A stretch of DNA of 41,057 nt from an uncultured Trueperaceae bacterium (GTDB lineage: Bacteria > Deinococcota > Deinococci > Deinococcales > Trueperaceae): the NCBI GenBank assembly GCA_913057685.1, contig CAJXOA010000019.1:1-41057 (forward strand), given 5' to 3'. The notes beneath the pieces are model-generated. The model saw nothing but the letters and a program-made list of their open reading frames with translations, did not search any database and was not told the origin of the DNA. Shown here piece by piece: positions 30,486-39,717 of the stretch. The number at the start of each line of letters is the position of its first letter. The first letter of the stretch is position 1. The position numbers and the translations under genes are program-made.

Positions 30486-30585
30486 AGAGTCCTCCTCGGT
30501 GAATGAACGTACGGCAGACGAAGTGGAATGCCGGTGATCGTGCGCACGCCCGGACTGGCGCGCGTCCTCCGATCAACCGTCGGGA

Positions 30586-30614
30586 AGGATAGCAAGACAA
30601 GTCGACGTATGCAA
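30586..30614 (-). promoter_or_regulatory. Sigma70-type promoter for the osmF-type operon
   Basis: On the minus strand TTGCAT (30614-30609), a 17-bp spacer, then TATCCT (30591-30586). The leader to the ATG at 30485 is about 95 nt. The -35 element is part of one arm of the inverted repeat at 30607-30636. Confidence 0.75.
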
Positions 30615-30636
30615 ACTCTCGGTCTTCGTTGCATAC
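30607..30636. promoter_or_regulatory. Perfect inverted repeat GTATGCAA-N14-TTGCATAC overlapping the -35
   Basis: GTATGCAA (30607-30614) and TTGCATAC (30629-30636) are exact inverted copies with 22 bp between equivalent positions, two helical turns. One arm contains the -35 hexamer, so a dimeric regulator bound here would control the promoter. A third GTATGCA lies at 30715-30721. Confidence 0.65.
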
Positions 30637-30657
30637 ATGGGGGGCGTCCTGCACGGC

Positions 30658-30696
30658 GTTCGCCCCCCTCCACGGATCGCGCGAAGGGGGGCGAAC
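30658..30696 (-). terminator. 12-bp hairpin between the two osmoprotectant operons
   Basis: GTTCGCCCCCCT (30658-30669) pairs perfectly with AGGGGGGCGAAC (30685-30696), with a 15-nt loop. It lies downstream of the proW stop and upstream of the osmF-type promoter. Confidence 0.7.
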
Positions 30697-30723
30697 GACG
30701 CGGCATGCACCGCGGTATGCAGA

Positions 30724-30741
30724 GCGCCCCCGCGGGGGCGC
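30724..30741 (-). terminator. Short palindromic hairpin right after proW
   Basis: GCGCCCCC-GC-GGGGGCGC starts 6 nt after the proW stop. With the 30658-30696 stem it forms a double terminator. Confidence 0.6.
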
Positions 30742-30747
30742 ACGGGC

Positions 30748-31595
30748 TCAGCGCGGGTCGACGTCCCCGAACGCCTGCGTGATGCGGTCCAGGACGATCG
30801 CCAACAGCACGATCCCGAGCCCGCCGACGAACGCCAGACCGACGTTCAGCGAGTTCAGCCCGCGGAACACCGGCGTCCCGAGGCCGCCCGCCCCGATCAG
30901 GGCGGCGATCACGACCATCGAGAGCGACAGCATGATCGTCTGGTTCAGGCCCGCCATGATCGTCGGCAGCGCCAAGGGCACCTGCACCTTCGTCAACACC
31001 TGCCAGGGGCTGGCGCCGAAGGCGGTGGCGGCCTCCACGACGTCCTCGCGCACCTGCCGGATGCCGAGGTTCGTGAGGCGCACCATCGGCGGCAACGCGA
31101 ACACGATCGTCGCCAGCACCCCCGCGACCGTCCCGATGCCGAACAGCATCACGACCGGCACCAGGTACACGAACGCCGGCGTGGTCTGCATGACGTCCAG
31201 CACCGGGCGGATGCCCGACGCGAAGCCGTCGCTGCGCGCCGCGAGGATCCCCAGCGGCACCCCGACCACGATGCAGAACACGACGGCGGCGATCACCATC
31301 GACAGCGTGATCATCGTCAGTTCCCACATGCCGGTGAAGCCCACCAACGCCATCGCGACGAGCGACACGACGCCGGTCCGCCAGCCCGCCACGCGCCACG
31401 CGAGCGCGACGATCGCGATCAGCATGAACGTCGGCGGCACCGCCAACAGCACCGTCTCGATGCCGTCGAGGACCACCTCGACCGGCACCTTGACCGCCTG
31501 GAAGAACCCCCGCCAGTTCGCCGACATCCAATCGACGCCGGTCTGCACCCAATCGTCCAGGGGGAGGAGTCCGCTCTCGAAGATGTTCAACCAGT

Positions 31596-31599
<4 letters not shown>
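30748..31599 (-). CDS. proW: Glycine betaine/proline ABC transporter permease
   Basis: A 283-residue ProW/OpuAB-type permease. A short N-terminal region (ESGLLPLDDWVQTGVDWM) leads into five or more membrane helices with GVPLGILAARSDGFAS, RPVLDVMQTTPAFVYLVPVV, the EAA loop EAATAFGASPWQVLTKVQVP and GAGGLGTPVFRGLNSLNVG. It forms the membrane channel for betaine taken from ProX, powered by ProV. The start ATG overlaps the proV stop by 4 nt. The protein has the normal length and an uninterrupted core, in contrast to the long permease of the neighbouring system. It is the last gene of the proX-proV-proW operon. Confidence 0.95.
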
Positions 31600-32852
<1,253 letters not shown>

Positions 32853-32877
32853 GGGTGTCGTCTCCTCACGTGAATGC

Positions 32878-32912
32878 GCTCACGGATCCCGCGGAGCGCG
32901 GGATCCGTGAGC
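32878..32912 (-). terminator. Very strong intercistronic hairpin between proX and proV
   Basis: GCTCACGGATCCCGC (32878-32892) and GCGGGATCCGTGAGC (32898-32912) form a perfect 15-bp stem with a GGAGC loop. Since proV and proW lie downstream without another clear promoter, this is likely a partial terminator or message-stabilising element. Confidence 0.75.
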
Positions 32913-32920
32913 GTGTCGGG

Positions 32921-32937
32921 CCGCCGCCAACCGGCGG
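32921..32937 (-). other. Second, smaller hairpin just after proX
   Basis: CCGCCG (32921-32926) pairs with CGGCGG (32932-32937) with a 5-nt loop, about 20 nt after the proX stop codon and before the larger stem. Confidence 0.4.
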
Positions 32938-32957
32938 TCGAGCGTGCGGGCCGATGG

Positions 32958-33986
32958 TCAGCGCGCGGCGTCGATCGCCGCGTCGATCCAGCCCTCGACC
33001 GCATCCTGGTTGTCGGCGATCCACTGCAGCGCCATCGCGTCGATCTCCGCGTCGCTGCTCTCGCCGTTGGCGATGCGTTGGGTCATGTTCGAGACGTCCG
33101 CGAGGGGGATCTCGATCGATTCGAGCAACGCCCGGGCGGCCGGGTTGGCCTCGAGGAAGTCGCTGTTGGCGACCGCGTTGATGTCGTTCGCGACGAAGCC
33201 CATGTCGAGCGGGTCGCTGACCGCGCCGGCGACGCCCGAGGCGGTCATGGCGTCCTCGAAGCCGGCCTGACCTTCGGTCGGGTTCGTCTCGGGGACGTTG
33301 ATCCAGGTGACGTCTTCGCCCGGAACGAGCTCGACGACCGTGAAGTTCGGCGTCCAGGTGTAGTACAGCACCGGCTCGCCGTTGCGCTCGCGCGCCAGGG
33401 CGTCGGCGAACGACGCGCTGTACGACGCCTTGATGTCGTTGACGTGGTCGCGCAGGTCGTACGCGTCGAGGTGGTGCTCGATGACGATCTCGCAGCCCCA
33501 GCCGGGCGGGCAGGCGACCAGGTCGGCCTTACCGTCGCCGTCGGCGTCGAACGCCTCCTTCACCTCGGGACGCTTGAAGTCCTCGAGCGAGGTGATGCCG
33601 TACTCCTCGACCGCATCGGCGCTCGCCAGGTAGCCCTGGATGGCGCCGTTCTCGACGATCGTGCCGACGATCTCGGCGTTGTCGTCGAAGTTGGCGGGGG
33701 TCTGGTTGTTGTGCAGCGGGAACCAGCCGTTCGCCCAGTAGTCGACGTCGCCCTGCGTGACCGACTGGTAGAAGATCGGGTTCGACACCGACTGCGCCGG
33801 CTCGACGTCGTAGCCGAGCTCCTCGAGCAGGGTGGCGAAGATCGCTTCGATCGGCAGGGCCGACTGCCAGGTGGCGACGGCCGGCTGGACGGTGACGCCC
33901 TCGCCCGGCAGCTCCTCCTGGGCGAACGCGGGCGCGGCCATCAGGCCGAGCGCCAAGAAAACGGATGCAAACGTGCGTCGCAACAT
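32958..33986 (-). CDS. proX: Glycine betaine/proline substrate-binding protein
   Basis: A 342-residue exported protein. The signal peptide (1-22: basic MLRRTFASVF, ending APAFAQ) has no lipobox. The mature domain is ProX/OpuAC-like (COG2113 type): VATWQSALPIEAIFATLLEE, NPIFYQSVTQGDVDYWANGW, PLHNNQTP, VACPPGWGCEIVIEHH, YYTWTPNFTVVEL and the end LQWIADNQDAVEGWIDAA. Tryptophans in these stretches are the sort that cage betaine's quaternary amine. I start it at the ATG at 33986, with GAAGGAGG five to six bases upstream, not at far-upstream in-frame codons. It leads the operon and has its own strong promoter and leader. Confidence 0.94.
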   Translation of the reverse strand: MLRRTFASVFLALGLMAAPAFAQEELPGEGVTVQPAVATWQSALPIEAIFATLLEELGYDVEPAQSVSNPIFYQSVTQGDVDYWANGWFPLHNNQTPANFDDNAEIVGTIVENGAIQGYLASADAVEEYGITSLEDFKRPEVKEAFDADGDGKADLVACPPGWGCEIVIEHHLDAYDLRDHVNDIKASYSASFADALARERNGEPVLYYTWTPNFTVVELVPGEDVTWINVPETNPTEGQAGFEDAMTASGVAGAVSDPLDMGFVANDINAVANSDFLEANPAARALLESIEIPLADVSNMTQRIANGESSDAEIDAMALQWIADNQDAVEGWIDAAIDAAR

Positions 33987-34012
33987 ACGGTCCTCCTTCG
34001 TCAAGGTCGTGA

Positions 34013-34029
34013 ACGTTCGCTTCGAACGT
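34013..34029 (-). other. Leader hairpin upstream of proX
   Basis: ACGTTCG (34013-34019) pairs perfectly with CGAACGT (34023-34029) across a 3-nt loop. It lies in the roughly 90-nt proX leader, some 20 nt before the ribosome binding site. Confidence 0.5.
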
Positions 34030-34084
34030 CGGGAATGCACGCCCGCGCGGTTCGCGGGGTCGGTCGTGCGGCGCGACGGGGCGG

Positions 34085-34113
34085 ACCGTACCAACATCGC
34101 GCGCCGCCTGCAA
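34085..34113 (-). promoter_or_regulatory. Sigma70-type promoter for proX-proV-proW
   Basis: On the minus strand TTGCAG (34113-34108), a 17-bp spacer, then TACGGT (34090-34085). Transcription would start about 92 nt before the proX ATG. Confidence 0.75.
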
Positions 34114-34152
34114 ACACGTCGTGTGACGAAACCCCCACGCGTCCCCACCCCG

Positions 34153-34158
34153 TATGGT
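34153..34158 (+). promoter_or_regulatory. Leaderless-type -10 box (TATGGT) for lytic transglycosylase
   Basis: TATGGT is followed by 6 nt (GGGGGC) and then GTG at 34165. No separate Shine-Dalgarno is visible. It diverges from the proX promoter, whose -35 is 40 bp away. Confidence 0.65.
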
Positions 34159-34164
34159 GGGGGC

Positions 34165-36051
34165 GTGACGCTGCAGCGTGCCGCCCTCCTGACCGTCCTC
34201 GCCGGCGTCGTCGCCGTCGCCCTCGCGCTCTCCGGCACCGACCCGGCGCCCGCGAACGGCGCGGCGGGCCCGCCCGGCGCCCCGGCCGACGACCCCCTCG
34301 CCGCGCGCTTCGCCGCAACGTTCGAAGCCGAGCGCACCGGCGACCTCGCCCGCCTCGAGGCGCTCGCCGCCGGCGACGACGCCGCCGCCCTCGCCGCCGC
34401 CGAGGCGTTCCTGGCGACCGCCGGCGACGTCGCGCCGGCGCGCCGCCTCGCCGCCCTGCGCCGCGTCGACGCCCTCCGCCTCGACGAGCCGCTCGCGCGG
34501 GACGCGCGGCGCTCCCTGGACCTCGCGATCGGCGACGCCGCCGTCGCCGCCGGCCGCCCCGAGGTCGCGGTCGCGGCGTTCGACGCCGCCCTGCCCGCCC
34601 CCGACGCGGTCGCCGCCCTGCGGACGCTGCTGCGCGACGCCCCCTTCGACCTGGCGCGCCGCCTGCAGAACGCGAACCTCCACCAGGAGGCGCTGGACGT
34701 GCTGGCGGCGGCGGGGGCGGCCGCCCCCTCGATCGAGGCGCCCGCCCTGCGCGCGTTGGGCCGCAACGAGGCGGCGCTCGAGCGCTACCGCGCCTGGACG
34801 CGCGCCGCCCCCGAGGACCGCACCGCGCGGTTCGGGCTCGCCTGGATCCACTGGCGGCTCGGCGACCTCGACGCCGCCGACGCCCTCTTCGCGGAGCTCG
34901 GGGGGCCGGACGCGGCCTACGGGCGGGGGTTGATCGCGAACCGGCGCGGCGACGTGCGCGCCGCCGCCGACTTCCTGTTGGCGTCGGAGCGCGGCAGCCG
35001 CCTGCGCCTCGCGGGGCGGATCCTCGAGCGCGCCGGGCGGACGGCGGAGGCGATCGACGCCTACCTCGCGCTCGCCGCCACCGATTCGGTCCTCGCCGAC
35101 GACGGCGCCTGGCGCGCGAAGGTCCTCGCCGAACGCCTCGGCGACGACGCCCGCCGCGAGCGCGCGTTGGATGCCCTCCCCGAGGGCGGCTACTTCGCGC
35201 TGCTGCGCGGCGGGACGCCGGAGCTCCCGACCCGCGACGACCTCCCCGACGCCGACCCGCCCGCCCTCGCGACGGCGGGGTGGTTGGCGGAGACCGGCCA
35301 CCCGGACGCCGCGCGGCGGGTGCTGGCGTTCGCGCTGCGCGACGTGCGCGCCGAGGCCGGCCCCTGGACCCGCGCGCGCGAAGCGCGCTTCGTGGCGCTC
35401 GGGGAGGCACTGACGGCGCTCGGCGAGTACCGCATCCCGCAGCGCGCCGCCGCTGCGCTCGTGGATACGTCGGATCAACTCCGCATCTGGCGCCTCGCCT
35501 ACCCGCGCGCCTGGCCCGACCTCGTCGAGCCGGCGGCGGCGGCGGCCGGCGTCGATGCGCACCTCGTGTGGGCGGTCATGCGCCGCGAGTCGGCGTTCTA
35601 CCCGCGCGCCGTCTCGCGCTCGGGCGCGCAGGGGCTGATGCAGGTGATGCCGGCGACGTGGGACTGGCTGGCGGAGCTGCAGAACGAAGCGCCGCAGGAC
35701 CCGTTCGCCGTGCACGCCAACGTCCGCTACGGGGTGCACTACCTCGGCTGGCTGCACGACTACTTCGACGGCGACGCGACGTTGCTCGTCGCCAGCTACA
35801 ACCGCGGGCAGGGGTACGTCGGTCGGTTGTGGGAGAGCGCGGAGGTGAACCGCGACCGCGACGAGCTGCTCCACGCCATCGACGCCCAGGAGACCCGCGA
35901 GTACCTGCAGAACGTCACCTACGTGCGGCGCATCTACGACGGCCTCGCCGACCTCGAGGCGGGCCGCGCCCCGACGGACCCACGCCCCGCAGCGGCGGGG
36001 GTCGAAACGTCCCGGTCCCCTGTCGGAGAACGGCCGACCGCCTCCCGCTGA
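34165..36051 (+). CDS. slt: Soluble lytic murein transglycosylase (Slt70-like)
   Basis: A 628-residue periplasmic enzyme. An N-terminal hydrophobic segment (about 6-22, AALLTVLAGVVAVALAL) acts as signal or anchor. A long Ala-rich alpha-solenoid with TPR-like helices follows (about 45-450), with repeats such as AALERYRAWTRAAPEDRTAR and AEAIDAYLALAATDS. The C-terminal SLT domain has the catalytic Glu475 in MRRESAFYPRAVSRSGAQGL, then MQVMPATWDWLAE, RYGVHYLGWLHDYF, VASYNRGQGYVGR and ETREYLQNVTYVRRIYDG. It cleaves peptidoglycan glycan strands to 1,6-anhydro products. The GTG start follows a TATGGT box by 6 nt. Confidence 0.93.
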   Translation: MTLQRAALLTVLAGVVAVALALSGTDPAPANGAAGPPGAPADDPLAARFAATFEAERTGDLARLEALAAGDDAAALAAAEAFLATAGDVAPARRLAALRRVDALRLDEPLARDARRSLDLAIGDAAVAAGRPEVAVAAFDAALPAPDAVAALRTLLRDAPFDLARRLQNANLHQEALDVLAAAGAAAPSIEAPALRALGRNEAALERYRAWTRAAPEDRTARFGLAWIHWRLGDLDAADALFAELGGPDAAYGRGLIANRRGDVRAAADFLLASERGSRLRLAGRILERAGRTAEAIDAYLALAATDSVLADDGAWRAKVLAERLGDDARRERALDALPEGGYFALLRGGTPELPTRDDLPDADPPALATAGWLAETGHPDAARRVLAFALRDVRAEAGPWTRAREARFVALGEALTALGEYRIPQRAAAALVDTSDQLRIWRLAYPRAWPDLVEPAAAAAGVDAHLVWAVMRRESAFYPRAVSRSGAQGLMQVMPATWDWLAELQNEAPQDPFAVHANVRYGVHYLGWLHDYFDGDATLLVASYNRGQGYVGRLWESAEVNRDRDELLHAIDAQETREYLQNVTYVRRIYDGLADLEAGRAPTDPRPAAAGVETSRSPVGERPTASR

Positions 36052-36059
36052 CGCCTGCG

Positions 36060-36065
36060 TAGCCT
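36060..36065 (+). promoter_or_regulatory. -10 box (TAGCCT) for nifJ
   Basis: TAGCCT lies just after the slt stop. Transcription from it would give a roughly 30-nt leader with GGGAGG before the ATG at 36103. No -35 is recognised. Confidence 0.5.
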
Positions 36066-36102
36066 GGGGGGACACCGTGTCTGCCGGGGGACGGGAGGCC
36101 GG

Positions 36103-39100
36103 ATGCCGCACGTCAAGACGCTCGACGGAAACGAAGCCGTCGCTCGGGTGGCCTACGCCCTGAACGAGGTCGTCGCCATCTACCCGATCACCCCCTCCTC
36201 ACCGATGGGGGAACACGCCGACGCCTGGTCGGACCAGGGCAAGCCCAACCTGTTCGGCTCCGTCCCCGTCGTGCAGCAGATGCAGGCGGAGGGCGGCGCG
36301 GCGGGCGCCGTCCACGGGTCGCTGCAGACGGGGGCGTTGACGACGACGTTCACCGCCAGCCAGGGCCTGTTGTTGATGATCCCGAACCTCTACAAGATCG
36401 CCGGGGAGATGACGCCGGCGGTCGTGCACGTCGCCGCCCGCTCCGTCGCGACGCACGCCCTGTCGATCTTCGGCGATCACTCCGACGTCATGGCGGCCCG
36501 CGCCACCGGGATGGCGCAACTCTTCGCCGCGTCGGTGCAGGAGGCGCACGACTTCGCGTTGATCGCGCAGGCCGCCACGCTCCGCGGCCGCATCCCGTTC
36601 ATCCACGTCATGGACGGCTTCCGCACCTCGCACGAGGTGCACCGCATCGCCCTCCTGGACGACGAGGATCTCGACGCGCTGATCGACCGCGAACGGATCG
36701 CGGCGTTCCGCGACCGCGCGCTCTCCCCCGCCCACCCGGTGGTCCGCGGGACCGCGCAGAACCCCGACGTGTTCTTCCAGGCGCGCGAACGCATCGAACC
36801 GCACGTGCGCGCCCTGCCCGGCATCGTCGAGGAGGTCATGACGGCCTTCGAGGCGCGCACCGGGCGGCGCTACCGACCGTTCGACTACGTCGGCGCCCCC
36901 GACGCCGAACGCGTCCTGGTGGTGATGGGGTCCGCCGCCGACACCGCGCACGAGACGGTCGCGTGGGCGAACGCCCGCGGGGAGAAGGTCGGCGTCCTCA
37001 AGGTGCGCCTGTTCCGGCCGTTCGACGCCGAGCGCCTGCTCGCCGCGCTCCCCCCGACGGTCCGGACCCTCGCGGTGATGGACCGCACGAAGGAGCCGGG
37101 CGCCAACGGCGAACCGCTCCTCCAGGACGTCGTCGCCGCCCTCCACGAGGACGGCTTCGCCGCCACGCCGCACTTCGCGCGGCCGCCTCGCGCGATCGGC
37201 GTGCGCTACGGGCTCTCCTCGAAGGAGGTCACGCCCGCGATGCTGGTCGGCCTGTTCGCCGAGATGGCGGCCGACCGGCCGCGCGCCCGCCTCACGCTCG
37301 GCATCGAGGACGACCTCTCGGGGAGCAGCGTCGCCTACGACCCCGACCTGGACGTCGAGGGCGACGACGTCGCCCGCGCGGTGTTCTGGGGGTTGGGGTC
37401 CGACGGAACGGTCGGCGCGGCGAAGAACACGATCAAGATCATCGGCGAGGGCGCCGGACTCGAGGCGCAGGGCGCGTTCGTCTACGACTCGAAGAAGGCG
37501 GGGGCGCGCACGATCAGCCACCTGCGCTTCGGGCCCGAACCGATCCGCAGCGCCTACCAGATCCGGAACGCCGGCTTCGTCGGCATCCACCAGTTCGGGT
37601 TCTTCGAACGCTACGACGTCCTCGCCAACGTCGCGCCCGGCGCGACGGTGCTGATCAACGCCCCCTACCCCGCCGACGAGGTCTGGGACCACATCCCCGC
37701 CGACGCGCAGCGCACCCTCCACGAGCGCGACGTGACCCTGTGGACGATCGACGCCTACGCCCTCGCGCAGGAGCTCGACCTGGGGCCGCGCATCAACACG
37801 ATCATGCAGGCCGGCTACTTCGCGCTGTCCGGCGTCCTGGAGCGCAGCGAGGCGATGGACCGCATCGCCGACGCCATCCGGGCGACGTACGGCGCGCGCG
37901 GCGAAGCGATCGTGGAGAAGAACCTCGCCGCGGTCCGCGCCGCCCCCGAACGCCTCGCGCGCGTCGCGATCCCCGCCGGCGCCCCGACGGGGCCGGCCGC
38001 GACCCCGACCGTGCCGGCGGACGCGCCGGCGTTCGTGCGGGAGGTGACCGCCCCGCTGATCGAGGATCGCGGCGACGCCCTTCCGGTCTCCGCCATGCCG
38101 CTGGACGGCACCTGGCCGACCGGGACGGCGAAGTACGAGAAGCGCAACCTCGCGCAGGAGGTGCCCGTCTGGGATCCCGACCTGTGCATCCAGTGCGGCA
38201 AGTGCGTGATGGTCTGTCCGCACTCGACGATCCGCGCGAAGCTCGTCGGCGACGACGAGCTCGCCGACGCCCCCGAGGGGTTCCAGCACGCGCCGGCGAA
38301 GTTCCGGGAGGTGGACGACGCGCACTTCACCCTGCAGGTGGCGATGGAGGACTGCACCGGCTGCAGCCTGTGCGCGCAGGCGTGCCCCGCGAAGGACAAG
38401 AGCGAGGCGGGCCGCAAGGCGCTGATGATGGAGCCGCAGGCGCCGCTCCGCGAGGCGGGGCGGGAGCACTGGGACTTCTTCGTGAACCTGCCCGAGACCC
38501 CGCGGCACGACGGCCTGAGCTTCACGACGACGAAGAACGTGCAGTTGCTCGATCCGCTCTTCGAGTTCTCCGGCGCCTGCGCGGGGTGCGGCGAGACGCC
38601 GTACGTCCGGCTGGTGAGCCAGCTGTACGGCGACCGGAGCGTCATCGCGAACGCGACCGGCTGTTCGTCGATCTACGGCGGCAACCTCCCCACCACCCCG
38701 TGGACGACGAACGCCGACGGGCGGGGGCCGGCCTGGTCGAACTCGTTGTTCGAGGACAACGCCGAGTTCGGGATGGGCATGCGCCTCTCGGTCGACATGC
38801 AGCGCGAGCGCGCCCGCGCGTTGATGCGCGACGAGGGCATCGGCGCGGACGACCTGCTCGCGCGCCTCGACGCCGCGGAGGGCGGCGAGGAGGCGCAGAT
38901 CGCCGAGCAACGCGCGGTGGTCGCCGACCTCCTCGCGCGCCTCGAGGGGCGCGACGACGCGCTCGCCCGCGACCTGCGGGCGCTCGCCGACCGGCTGGTC
39001 CGCACCGACGTGTGGATCCTCGGGGGCGACGGGTGGGCGTACGACATCGGCTACGGCGGCCTCGACCACGTGCTGGCGTCGGGCGAGGACGTCAACGTCC

Positions 39101-39717
39101 TCGTGCTCGACACCGAGGTGTACTCCAACACGGGCGGTCAGGCGTCGAAGGCGACCGGGCTCGGCGCGGTCGCGAAGTTCGCGGCCGGCGGCAAGCGCAG
39201 CGCCAAGAAGGACCTGGCGCGCATGGCGATGTCGTACGAGACGATCTACGTCGCGCAGATCGCGATGGGCGCCAACGACGCGCAGACCGTGAAGGCGCTC
39301 CGCGAGGCGGAGGCGTACCCCGGTCCGTCGCTCGTGATCGCCTACGCGCACTGCATCGCGCACGGGATCGACATGGCGAAGGGCCTCGAGCAGCAGAAGA
39401 AGGCGACGCTGTCGGGCTACTGGCCGCTGTTCCGCTACGACCCGCGGCGCGCGACGGAGGGCAAGAACCCGCTGCAGTTGGATTCGCGCCCTCCGAAGAT
39501 CCCGTTCCGCGAGTACGCCCTGCAGGAGAACCGGTACCGGCTGTTGCGCCTCACCGCACCGCGCACCGCGGACGCGGTGATGGAGGCGGCGCAGGAGGCG
39601 GTCGACGCGCACTGGCAGGAACTCGAACACCTCGCCGCGGAGCCGGCCCCGCCGGGCGTGCATACGCCCGATTGGGTGCCCGAGGCGGGCGAGGACGGCA
39701 AGGAGGCGACCTCGTGA
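36103..39717 (+). CDS. nifJ: Pyruvate:ferredoxin (flavodoxin) oxidoreductase
   Basis: A 1204-residue single-chain PFOR, close to the usual ~1175. Pyruvate-binding domain: YPITPSSPMGEHADAW and TGALTTTFTASQGLLLMIPN. The gamma-like domain is near 400-580 (IKIIGEGAGLEAQGAF). A two-[4Fe-4S] ferredoxin domain follows at about 688-770 (CIQCGKCVMVCPHSTIR and DCTGCSLCAQACPAKDK). The TPP domain has the proximal cluster ligands CAGCGE (about 826), GDGWAYDIGYGG, DTEVYSNTGGQASKAT and the later Cys in YAHCIAHGID. All four ligand sets are intact. It oxidises pyruvate to acetyl-CoA, reducing ferredoxin or flavodoxin. The enzyme is usually oxygen-sensitive, suggesting low-oxygen metabolism. It overlaps the next gene by 4 nt. 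Confidence 0.97.
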   Translation: MPHVKTLDGNEAVARVAYALNEVVAIYPITPSSPMGEHADAWSDQGKPNLFGSVPVVQQMQAEGGAAGAVHGSLQTGALTTTFTASQGLLLMIPNLYKIAGEMTPAVVHVAARSVATHALSIFGDHSDVMAARATGMAQLFAASVQEAHDFALIAQAATLRGRIPFIHVMDGFRTSHEVHRIALLDDEDLDALIDRERIAAFRDRALSPAHPVVRGTAQNPDVFFQARERIEPHVRALPGIVEEVMTAFEARTGRRYRPFDYVGAPDAERVLVVMGSAADTAHETVAWANARGEKVGVLKVRLFRPFDAERLLAALPPTVRTLAVMDRTKEPGANGEPLLQDVVAALHEDGFAATPHFARPPRAIGVRYGLSSKEVTPAMLVGLFAEMAADRPRARLTLGIEDDLSGSSVAYDPDLDVEGDDVARAVFWGLGSDGTVGAAKNTIKIIGEGAGLEAQGAFVYDSKKAGARTISHLRFGPEPIRSAYQIRNAGFVGIHQFGFFERYDVLANVAPGATVLINAPYPADEVWDHIPADAQRTLHERDVTLWTIDAYALAQELDLGPRINTIMQAGYFALSGVLERSEAMDRIADAIRATYGARGEAIVEKNLAAVRAAPERLARVAIPAGAPTGPAATPTVPADAPAFVREVTAPLIEDRGDALPVSAMPLDGTWPTGTAKYEKRNLAQEVPVWDPDLCIQCGKCVMVCPHSTIRAKLVGDDELADAPEGFQHAPAKFREVDDAHFTLQVAMEDCTGCSLCAQACPAKDKSEAGRKALMMEPQAPLREAGREHWDFFVNLPETPRHDGLSFTTTKNVQLLDPLFEFSGACAGCGETPYVRLVSQLYGDRSVIANATGCSSIYGGNLPTTPWTTNADGRGPAWSNSLFEDNAEFGMGMRLSVDMQRERARALMRDEGIGADDLLARLDAAEGGEEAQIAEQRAVVADLLARLEGRDDALARDLRALADRLVRTDVWILGGDGWAYDIGYGGLDHVLASGEDVNVLVLDTEVYSNTGGQASKATGLGAVAKFAAGGKRSAKKDLARMAMSYETIYVAQIAMGANDAQTVKALREAEAYPGPSLVIAYAHCIAHGIDMAKGLEQQKKATLSGYWPLFRYDPRRATEGKNPLQLDSRPPKIPFREYALQENRYRLLRLTAPRTADAVMEAAQEAVDAHWQELEHLAAEPAPPGVHTPDWVPEAGEDGKEATS

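Noticed and set aside
36199-39663. Long open frame on the minus strand opposite nifJ (over 1100 codons).
   Set aside because: It is an antisense by-product of high GC at third codon positions; nifJ has all motifs of its family, while the antisense product is a low-complexity Arg/Asp/Val/Leu-rich string.
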